Shown here piece after piece: positions 8,009 to 14,195 of a stretch of 18,595 bases of DNA. The stretch covers positions 1 to 18,595 of the forward strand of contig JAOUNK010000022.1 of NCBI GenBank assembly GCA_029881015.1, given 5' to 3'. A model generated the notes under the pieces. The model was given only the letters and a program-made list of their open reading frames with translations. It was not told where the DNA came from and ran no database searches. Source of the stretch: Gammaproteobacteria bacterium (lineage in GTDB: Bacteria > Pseudomonadota > Gammaproteobacteria > Steroidobacterales > Woeseiaceae). The position numbers and the translations under genes were made by a program. Position 1 is the stretch's first letter. The number at the start of each line of letters is the position of its first letter.

Positions 8009-8813
8009 ACGGCAGCTGGTGCTGATTGCGGTCGCAATGCTGATGATCGCGACAATTGTGCAGTTTGCGGGCCTGGTATCCGGGCGTGCAGCGTACCGGC
8101 CGACCGCCGCACTCTATGCGGGTGTGGTTCTGCTTCTCGGCGCGGCAATCGCCGGTCGGTGGATGCGCGAGAACCAGGGGCCCTTCCTGACCCTTTACGA
8201 CATCTTGCTGAGCGGAGTCTTCAGCCTCACCCTGATGTATCTGCTCATCAGCGTAACCCTCCCTGCGGTGCGCGGCGGCTCACTGGTAACGAGCCCGCTA
8301 TTGCTCATCCTGGGCGTCTGGCTGACCGGTGTTTCGGAGCTCGCGGTACCGTTGCCGGGCGCCTTCAGGACACCGTGGCTCTGGGCGCACGTACTGAGTG
8401 GCAAGTTATTTCTCGGTTTTTGTCTTGCTGCGGCGGCAACTGCCAGCGTCATGCTGATACGTGGTGCCGCGCTGGGCGAGTGGTCCTCAAGATTGACGCC
8501 GTTCCCGGAACAGTCCGAGAAAATGATCTGGGTACTGTTTTTCGCCGCGTTCATCTGCCACAGCGTCATGTTGGTGGCGGGGGCGGTCTGGGCACACAGT
8601 GCCTGGGGACACTACTGGTCCTGGGATCCCCTGGAAACCTGGACGCTCGTCACCTGGCTGATGCTCGGCGGCACACTGCATGCACGCGCAACGTTCCGAA
8701 ACATGCCGCAGGGCCTGGGACATGTTCTGGCGCTGGCGACATTCGCGGTCGCTTTCCTGACATTTTTCGGCGTGCCGTTCTTCAGTATCGCACCGCATAA
8801 GGGACTCATGTGA
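7986..8813 (+). CDS. ResC/CcsA-like heme-handling subunit of System II cytochrome c synthase
   Basis: This 275-residue polytopic protein carries the WWD-type heme-handling motif VWAHSAWGHYWSWDPLETW (201-219). Candidate heme-ligand histidines H135, H192 and H232 stand in the order expected for CcsA (periplasmic His, transmembrane His, periplasmic His after WWD). About eight hydrophobic segments are visible. The start chosen has a strong Shine-Dalgarno stretch (GAGGAGGA, 7973-7980) five nt upstream and lies 23 nt inside the preceding gene; a longer frame running back to 7668 is antagonised by that gene and by this site. In the family, CcsA/ResC with CcsB/ResB forms the heme exporter and synthase. 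The usual DPKE of the WWD domain reads DPLE here. The gene ends with a GTGA overlap to the TPR gene. Confidence 0.92.
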   Translation: MVMSLALERQLVLIAVAMLMIATIVQFAGLVSGRAAYRPTAALYAGVVLLLGAAIAGRWMRENQGPFLTLYDILLSGVFSLTLMYLLISVTLPAVRGGSLVTSPLLLILGVWLTGVSELAVPLPGAFRTPWLWAHVLSGKLFLGFCLAAAATASVMLIRGAALGEWSSRLTPFPEQSEKMIWVLFFAAFICHSVMLVAGAVWAHSAWGHYWSWDPLETWTLVTWLMLGGTLHARATFRNMPQGLGHVLALATFAVAFLTFFGVPFFSIAPHKGLM

Positions 8814-9325
8814 GGAAGCGACTCGACAGGCGCTATACGGTCATCCCGGCGATCCTGGCGATCACCGCGCTGCTGGGGCTCACGCTGCATTTCAGTAATC
8901 CGATCGGCGAGCCGGTCGTGTCGCAGGATGACCGGGGTCTGCGGCTCCTGCACCAACAATTTCAGCAGGCGGTAGCGTTACTGCAACACGGTGAGTACGA
9001 CCATGCTGCGCAAGGTTTTCACGAAGTCCTGAAAGTTGCGCCGGACATGCCCGAGGCGCACGTCAATATGGGCTATGCATTGCTGGGTTTGGAACAATTC
9101 GAGGCAGCGCGGAGTTTTTTTGACACCGCCACGAGTATCAGGCCGGAACAGAGCAATGCCTACTATGGGCTTGCCATTGCGCAAGAAGGGCTGGGGGACT
9201 TGCGTAGCGCCGTGATGGCGATGCGCGCGTATTTACATGTCGCAGGTGTCGACGATAAGTACCGCCGCAAGGCCGAGGCCGCGATCTGGGAGTGGGAGGC
9301 CGAGCTTTCGGCAGAGCGCGAATGA
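8810..9325 (+). CDS. Membrane-anchored TPR protein, possible apocytochrome chaperone
   Basis: This 171-residue protein starts at a GTG that overlaps the CcsA stop. One N-terminal membrane segment (about 11-28, after a basic RKRLDRR stretch) is followed by roughly three TPR units (about 48-80, 81-114 and 115-148) with typical A-x-x-x-F/L and YGLAIAQEGLGD-type signatures, then a charged helical tail. The predicted topology puts the TPR domain in the periplasm. In System I cytochrome maturation, TPR proteins such as NrfG and CcmI bind the C-terminus of the apocytochrome for the heme lyase. The position directly after CcsA suggests a similar role here, which is inference because TPR proteins have many functions. 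The stop overlaps the next ATG. Confidence 0.85.
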   Translation: MRKRLDRRYTVIPAILAITALLGLTLHFSNPIGEPVVSQDDRGLRLLHQQFQQAVALLQHGEYDHAAQGFHEVLKVAPDMPEAHVNMGYALLGLEQFEAARSFFDTATSIRPEQSNAYYGLAIAQEGLGDLRSAVMAMRAYLHVAGVDDKYRRKAEAAIWEWEAELSAERE

Positions 9326-10176
9326 ACGCACGAATCTGTTTGGCGGTTTTGTTGTTTCTCGCCGTGTGGTCGGGAGCACGAGCGGCAGGCTGCACTGGCG
9401 AGGATCAGGGCAAGGCGCTGCAGGTCGCACAAAAACTCGACTTGCTGGAGCGTCTGCTCGATGACTCGGAACCGTTGCGCAGGGCAGAGCAGGAGGGCAA
9501 CGAAACGGCGCTCGCCAACATTGAAAAAGCGCGCCGGTCCATGGCGGAAGCGCGCGCGGCGCTCAATGACGGATGTATTACAGAGGCATCGGCACTTTCA
9601 TCATCCGGTCTCAAATTGGCCACTACGGCATTTCGCAAGTCGCCGGATTCGTCAAAGAGCCGCACACGCGAAACCTACGAAAGAGCGCTGCAACTTGCGA
9701 CGAGCTTTCTGCTGTCTCTTGAAGCACAGCCCGAGGAGTTGCGCGGCGTAAGTGCCGAGGACCTGGTGGGCATCGAGCGACAGATCGAGCGGGCTGAGTC
9801 TCTGGCGTCGAGTGGCAACTTTGGGGAGGCGCTGCGCTTGCTGGCTCCGGTCAACGATCGGTTGCAACGTCGTCTGGCGGCCATTCTGGATAGCAAGACC
9901 TTGTACTACGAGAAGAATTTCGCCTCCAGAGCAGACGAGTACAGCTACTACAAAGATCAATATGAGGGTTACCTGATGTTGCTTCGCTCAGCGCAAGTGG
10001 AGCCATCATACAGTGCCCAAGGTCGTGTTAGCGCGCTGCTGGATCGCGCGGAGATCCTGTTCAATGACGCAGAAGCGAATGCCGCTGCTGAGTCGTGGGA
10101 CATCGCAATTGTGCAAATACAGGATGCCGTCAACCAGAGTGAGCAGGCAGTGCGCGCGAGCGGCTACACGTACTAA
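9322..10176 (+). CDS. Periplasmic helical-repeat protein of unknown function (paralogue of 757-1635)
   Basis: This 284-residue protein has a signal peptide (hydrophobic 6-21, cleavage near ARA-AGC). The start is the ATG overlapping the TPR gene stop; a GTG at 9292 would add ten residues inside that gene. The mature part is predicted almost fully helical and carries just two cysteines (24 and 85), which could form a disulfide. Its C-terminal half aligns by eye with the 757-1635 protein: a TL-x-x-E-x-x-F stretch, DEYSY (205-209), an ML pair, and a final A-V-R-x-x-G-Y ending. The family is not known to me. Finding one copy among the triheme cytochromes and another after the heme synthase suggests two partners of one complex, or one chaperone-like protein per cytochrome class. 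No heme motif is present. Confidence 0.82.
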   Translation: MNARICLAVLLFLAVWSGARAAGCTGEDQGKALQVAQKLDLLERLLDDSEPLRRAEQEGNETALANIEKARRSMAEARAALNDGCITEASALSSSGLKLATTAFRKSPDSSKSRTRETYERALQLATSFLLSLEAQPEELRGVSAEDLVGIERQIERAESLASSGNFGEALRLLAPVNDRLQRRLAAILDSKTLYYEKNFASRADEYSYYKDQYEGYLMLLRSAQVEPSYSAQGRVSALLDRAEILFNDAEANAAAESWDIAIVQIQDAVNQSEQAVRASGYTY

Positions 10177-10198
10177 CTAATACAGAGTTGCGAACAAC

Positions 10199-12457
10199 AT
10201 GAATCAGGACAACCAGGACACATCTCATCCGGACGTCAGGTCATTGCTAACCTGGATCGCCTCGGGGTTGCTAACTTACCTGCTGGTCTCAGGCGGGCTC
10301 ATTTTCTGGCTGCCGTTCAGTACCTATACACAGTACTCCGTGATTGTGCATTCAGTTGTCGGTGTAGTGGCTCTGCTACCGGTCGTGATTATTGTCGTCT
10401 TGCACTGGCGGCGCCGAGACTCATCGATTTCAGGTGGATCCGCTGCGCTCGCGAAGGCCAGTCTGGCGATTCTCACAGTGGATATCGTCAGTGGCCTTGC
10501 GATTGTGCTGCAGTCTGTTTTCGGTCGTGCTGTCGCTGATGTGTGGTGGCTGGTGCACCAGGTGGCGGCGCTCGCTTTCGGTATTACGCTAATCCTGCAC
10601 CTGTTACCTATTGTGATGCGCTACGCGAGTACGCCATCGACACCCCGGCGGATGGCGCGTCGCTGGTTCCTCGCTGCTGCTGCGGTGCTGTTTGTAGCGC
10701 CGTTGGCGGTCACAGACTGGCTCTCGAGGCAAGTCGAAAGCACGCCGGAGTTCCAGGCATTTGCCGCCAACTACGTGTGGCGATACGACGCTGATCGTCC
10801 GTTCTGGCCAAGCCGTGCACGCATTGCGAACCCGCCATGGGAGCGGGAACTGCGAGCAGGGTTGTCGGCCGTACTCGACGAGGGTGAGCAGGAAGTACTG
10901 CATGCATCGATGGCCGAATCTGACGAGAGTCAGGGGGGGCCGCTGGAGCGACTCCGGCATGCAATCTCACTCATGGACCTCACTCCCGGCCGCCGGCAAC
11001 AGATCGATGAACTGGTCGTAGCGGCCGGCGAGTCAATGATGCAAAAGGGTGCAATCAGGCCGGAGCGTTTGCTCGGCTCGGAATCCTGCGGTTCCAGCGG
11101 CTGCCACGATGATATCTACAGGGAATGGCTACCCAGTGCGCATGGTTTTGCGGCCTTCGATCCACTGTTTCTTGACGTCCAGGAAGCCCTGGCGGAAGCC
11201 AGCGGCTCGGCTGCTACGCGCACCTGTGCGGGATGCCACGACCCTGTTACGCTCCTGAGCGGCGCGCGCGATGGCACGTCGATCCGCGGCGATCTCCTGA
11301 AGGTGAATGAGGGCGTTTCCTGTCTGGTGTGCCATAGCATCGTGGAGACCGACACCGAGGGCAACGGTGGGTATGTTCTGCAGATCCCCGAGCGTTACCT
11401 GTTTGCCGGGCGGGACGGGTCTGCCGATTTCTGGAACCGGTTCCTTATTCGCAGCTACCCTCGGCAGCACATAGAGTCGTTCGCGCGACCGCTGCATGAG
11501 GAGAGCGAGTTCTGTGCCGCCTGCCACAAGCAGACGGGAACCCCGGGTGAGGACACGCCCATTGGCCTGGCGCAGGAACAAAACGAGTATGACAGCTGGC
11601 GTGAAGGCCATTGGCACCACGAGGATGAGCCGGAAAAGACGATCAGTTGTCGTGATTGCCATATGCCATTGGTGGCGGGCGCCGATCCGATCGACGGTTT
11701 GCAGCACCGGAGTCATCGGGCCCTCGGCAGCAACATGTACATTCCGGCAATGCTGGACCTGCCAGGCGGCGCCGAGCAGGCTGCGCAGACGATCTTGTGG
11801 CTGCGCGGAGAAATCGATATTCCGGAAATTGCCGACAAGTGGGCGGATGGCCCCGTCGTCGCGATGAGCATTGTCGCGCCCGATGAGATCGAGTCCGGGG
11901 AACTGGTCAATGTTGCACTGGTATTACACAACAACAAGACAGGACATGATTTCCCGGCTGGACCACTCGATATTCTCTCGAGCTGGATTGAACTTAAGGT
12001 TGAGGACAATCTCGGTCGCACGCTGCTGCATCTCGGTGATCCGGCCGGGGACAAACCCACGCTGGATGCACCTGTTGTGTACAAGGCGGACTGGTATGAC
12101 AAGCGTGGTCTGCCTGTCGATCGCCACGATATCTGGGAAGTCGTCGGCTCAAGCTACAAGCACACGCTTGCGAGTGGTGGAGTCGAGAGCATAGAGATCG
12201 CATTCCTCTGCCCGGTCATCGCGAGACCGAAAATCTCGGAATCATTCAGCGAAGACGGGCCAGGAGAGCGTAAGTCGGACGTCGTTTTTTCAATTGATAA
12301 TGAATCGGTTACCGAATTGACGGTGACGGCTCGCCTGCTGTACCGCAAGGCCGATCCGGAGTTCATTAACAAGACTTATGCATTGGGTTCCACGATAGAA
12401 GCGCCGACAATCGAACTGAATATGGCGACCCACATAATTTCGGTCCGTCCTCGCTGA
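10199..12457 (+). CDS. Membrane b-type-like / pentaheme c-type cytochrome fusion, putative quinone-linked oxidoreductase
   Basis: In this 752-residue protein the first 175 residues form about five membrane helices. Four histidines sit in helices 2 and 4 (H51, H69, H120, H134), and H120 and H134 are 14 apart as in cytochrome b heme-binding helices, so heme b is plausible. The periplasmic part has five heme c sites: an unusual CX4CH (297-303, CGSSGCH) followed by DIYREWLPSAH as in cytochrome c554-like proteins, then CAGCH (343), CLVCH (375), CAACH (439) and CRDCH (484). From about 550 the C-terminus is beta-rich, with TGHDFPAGPLD like the end domains of other multiheme cytochromes. The likely role is electron exchange between the quinone pool and the periplasmic cytochromes. 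It follows the helical protein by 22 nt, has a weak ribosome-binding site, and closes the operon. Confidence 0.88.
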   Translation: MNQDNQDTSHPDVRSLLTWIASGLLTYLLVSGGLIFWLPFSTYTQYSVIVHSVVGVVALLPVVIIVVLHWRRRDSSISGGSAALAKASLAILTVDIVSGLAIVLQSVFGRAVADVWWLVHQVAALAFGITLILHLLPIVMRYASTPSTPRRMARRWFLAAAAVLFVAPLAVTDWLSRQVESTPEFQAFAANYVWRYDADRPFWPSRARIANPPWERELRAGLSAVLDEGEQEVLHASMAESDESQGGPLERLRHAISLMDLTPGRRQQIDELVVAAGESMMQKGAIRPERLLGSESCGSSGCHDDIYREWLPSAHGFAAFDPLFLDVQEALAEASGSAATRTCAGCHDPVTLLSGARDGTSIRGDLLKVNEGVSCLVCHSIVETDTEGNGGYVLQIPERYLFAGRDGSADFWNRFLIRSYPRQHIESFARPLHEESEFCAACHKQTGTPGEDTPIGLAQEQNEYDSWREGHWHHEDEPEKTISCRDCHMPLVAGADPIDGLQHRSHRALGSNMYIPAMLDLPGGAEQAAQTILWLRGEIDIPEIADKWADGPVVAMSIVAPDEIESGELVNVALVLHNNKTGHDFPAGPLDILSSWIELKVEDNLGRTLLHLGDPAGDKPTLDAPVVYKADWYDKRGLPVDRHDIWEVVGSSYKHTLASGGVESIEIAFLCPVIARPKISESFSEDGPGERKSDVVFSIDNESVTELTVTARLLYRKADPEFINKTYALGSTIEAPTIELNMATHIISVRPR

Positions 12458-12468
12458 CACGGTCATCT

Positions 12469-12497
12469 TTGGACCACAACGGCTTGCGGGTTAGACT
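12469..12497 (+). promoter_or_regulatory. Weak candidate promoter for the Crp/Fnr gene
   Basis: The 92-nt gap between the cytochrome operon and the regulator contains TTGGAC (12469-12474) and TAGACT (12492-12497) separated by 17 nt. Each hexamer keeps only part of the sigma70 consensus, so this is tentative. A small perfect hairpin (GCCGG-gatg-CCGGC, 12512-12525) lies further down, in what would be the leader. Confidence 0.3.
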
Positions 12498-12549
12498 TCC
12501 GCCACTCATGCGCCGGGATGCCGGCCGTACATAAAGTCAGGATTTAGAC

Positions 12550-13227
12550 ATGTCAACCGACAAAACAGAATTGCTGCTAAAGCTGTATCCGGGTATCGCA
12601 GAACTTGACGAAGACGTGCGATCGCGCCTGATTGCCTGCGCGAAAACCGTAAGTGTTCCGACCGGCGCATTTGCGTTCCACAAAGGCGATCCCTGCACGA
12701 ACTTTATCTTCGTGCTCGAAGGGCAGGTGAGGGTCCAGCTGTCGAGCGAAGGTGGGCGCGAGATCATCCTGTATCGTGTGCAGCGCGGCGGCACCTGCGC
12801 GCTGACAACGTCCTGCCTTATCGGCAAAGAGGGGTATCCGGCCGAGTCGGTCATTGAGGAGGCCGTCACCGCCATGATGTTACCGGCCACTGATTTCAGA
12901 CAGGCCTTGCTTGATTCAGAGAAGTTCCGGCAATTTGTGTTCCAGGGATTCTCAAAACGACTGTGCGCTGTCGTAGCTCGCATGGAAACGGTCGCATTGA
13001 AAACCATCGACGAACGCCTCGCGGAACAACTGCTCAGGGGAGAAGGGGGATCGCTGTCGAATATCACCCACCAGGTCCTGGCCGCCGAGATCGGGACGGC
13101 GCGAGAGGTCGTGTCCCGCAAGCTCAAGCGTTTCGAGTCCGACGGCCTGATTCGCGCATCTCGCGGGAAGGTAGAAATTCTCGATCGCGAGAAATTGCAG
13201 GCACTCTCCGGCACGACAGGCCCGTAA
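12550..13227 (+). CDS. Crp/Fnr-family transcriptional regulator
   Basis: This 225-residue protein has an N-terminal cyclic-nucleotide-binding-type beta-roll (about 20-120, with GDPCTNFIFVLEGQVRV and EIILYRV), a dimerisation helix (about 125-160) and a C-terminal winged helix. The recognition region is THQVLAAEIGTAREVVSRKLKR (173-194, helix-turn-helix), the usual Crp/Fnr form. It lacks the N-terminal Cys cluster that binds the 4Fe-4S centre of FNR; cysteines are at 30, 49, 83, 89 and 139, of which C83 and C89 lie in GTCALTTSCL, a motif I have seen in other Crp/Fnr members without an assigned ligand. Redox or effector sensing is therefore open. It sits just after the cytochrome operon in the same direction and may control it, but the operon promoter lies outside the window. 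Confidence 0.93.
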   Translation: MSTDKTELLLKLYPGIAELDEDVRSRLIACAKTVSVPTGAFAFHKGDPCTNFIFVLEGQVRVQLSSEGGREIILYRVQRGGTCALTTSCLIGKEGYPAESVIEEAVTAMMLPATDFRQALLDSEKFRQFVFQGFSKRLCAVVARMETVALKTIDERLAEQLLRGEGGSLSNITHQVLAAEIGTAREVVSRKLKRFESDGLIRASRGKVEILDREKLQALSGTTGP

Positions 13228-13298
13228 ACCCCAGGAAAAACAGAGACTAACCGCTCTTCGCCTAAGCAGGAGGGGCGGGGCGCCTGTGTTCGCGCTAG

Positions 13299-13336
13299 AA
13301 AAAAACCTTGCATTACCGTGTATATGTGCGTAAATT
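13299..13336 (+). promoter_or_regulatory. Sigma70-type promoter of the DUF6502-DUF5666 unit
   Basis: TTGCAT (13308-13313) and TAAATT (13331-13336) are exactly 17 nt apart. A run of seven A residues (13299-13305) just upstream could act as an UP element. Transcription would begin near 13343, leaving a leader of about 25 nt before the GTG at 13368. The spacer and the downstream flank are occupied by a long inverted repeat, which suggests repression. Confidence 0.6.
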
Positions 13337-13352
13337 GCACACATACACGGTA
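13314..13352. repeat. Inverted repeat (16-bp arms, 7-nt spacer) across the promoter, putative operator
   Basis: The left arm TACCGTGTATATGTGC (13314-13329) pairs with the right arm GCACACATACACGGTA (13337-13352) with a single mismatch; the spacer is gtaaatt. The -10 hexamer lies exactly in the spacer, the left arm fills the -35/-10 interval, and the right arm covers the expected transcription start. This geometry fits an operator bound by a dimeric repressor better than a terminator. It does not resemble the FNR (TTGAT-N4-ATCAA) or CRP (TGTGA-N6-TCACA) site. The binding protein is unknown; the adjacent DUF6502 protein is the first candidate. Confidence 0.7.
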
Positions 13353-13367
13353 TTCGAGTGAATTGCA

Positions 13368-14195
13368 GTGGGAATCAAGAAACACGTCATCAAGAGTTGT
13401 CGCTACCTGTTAATGCCGGTTGTGCGTTTTGTAATGCGCCATGGGGTGACCATCGCCGAGTTCGGGGAACTGACAAAAGATGCCTTTGTGCAGGTCGCGA
13501 GACAGGACTACGGCATTGACGGTCGGCCCACGAACAACGCGCGGGTTGCCATGTTGACCGGGCTCAGCAGGCGGGAAGTGGCCAAGGTTCGCGACCGCCT
13601 GCTCGAGGGCGACCTGCCGGCCGAAGACAGCCGTGGCAACCGGATTTCCAGGATCCTGACGGGCTGGCATATCGACACGGAATTTACCGACAAAGACGGT
13701 CAGCCCAAGGTTCTGCCTGCAACCGGTTCCAAAGGCAGTTGGCCGAGCCTGCTGAAGCGCTACGCAGGCGACTTGCCGCACGGCGCGATTCGCAAGGAGA
13801 TGCAGCAGAGGGCACTCATCGAGGAACAGGGCGACGGCAGTCTTCGCGTATTGAAGCGCGACTACGTTTTCTCGGGCCTCGATCCGGAAAGTGTCAACCA
13901 GCTCGGTATCGCACTGCACGACCACGCTGCCACGCTGGAGCACAACCTTAACGAAAACCACCAGGCCACGCCTCGATTCGAGCGCATGGCCGACAACGCA
14001 TCAATCAAACCATCGGCATACAAGGCATTCCAGAAGCTCGTCGAGCAGCGGGGACTCTCGTTTCTCGAGGAGATGGATGGCTGGCTATCTGAACACGAAC
14101 ACGACACAAAGACAGACTCCGCCGCCCGTACCGTTCGCCTGGGCGTCGGCGTCTACCTCATTTATGACGACAGCGAACAAGGATCAGCATCATGA
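13368..14195 (+). CDS. DUF6502 family protein, predicted DNA-binding
   Basis: This 275-residue protein has no signal peptide or membrane segment. The N-terminal 80 residues look like a winged helix: FVMRHGVTIAEFGELTKDAF is followed by NNARVAMLTGLSRREVAKVRDR (57-78), which reads as a helix-turn-helix. A conserved-looking RILTGWHIDTEFTD segment (95-108) matches what I recall of the DUF6502 family. The C-terminal half is charged and helical. The GTG start lies about 25 nt after the predicted transcription start and has only a weak ribosome-binding site (GAG 13355-13357). An ATG at codon 16 would cut into the first helix. The gene overlaps the DUF5666 lipoprotein gene by ATGA; DUF6502 and DUF5666 genes are often neighbours. 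A role as regulator of its own unit is inferred. Confidence 0.82.
   Translation: MGIKKHVIKSCRYLLMPVVRFVMRHGVTIAEFGELTKDAFVQVARQDYGIDGRPTNNARVAMLTGLSRREVAKVRDRLLEGDLPAEDSRGNRISRILTGWHIDTEFTDKDGQPKVLPATGSKGSWPSLLKRYAGDLPHGAIRKEMQQRALIEEQGDGSLRVLKRDYVFSGLDPESVNQLGIALHDHAATLEHNLNENHQATPRFERMADNASIKPSAYKAFQKLVEQRGLSFLEEMDGWLSEHEHDTKTDSAARTVRLGVGVYLIYDDSEQGSAS

Noticed and set aside
13314..13352. The long inverted repeat read as a terminator for the Crp/Fnr gene
   Set aside because: No T run follows it, it coincides with a good promoter, and it sits about 90 nt after the stop; an operator is a better reading.
12537..13385. Minus-strand open frame opposite the Crp/Fnr gene
   Set aside because: The + strand product is a clear Crp/Fnr protein. 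The antisense product shows no recognisable feature and overlaps the promoter region of the next gene.
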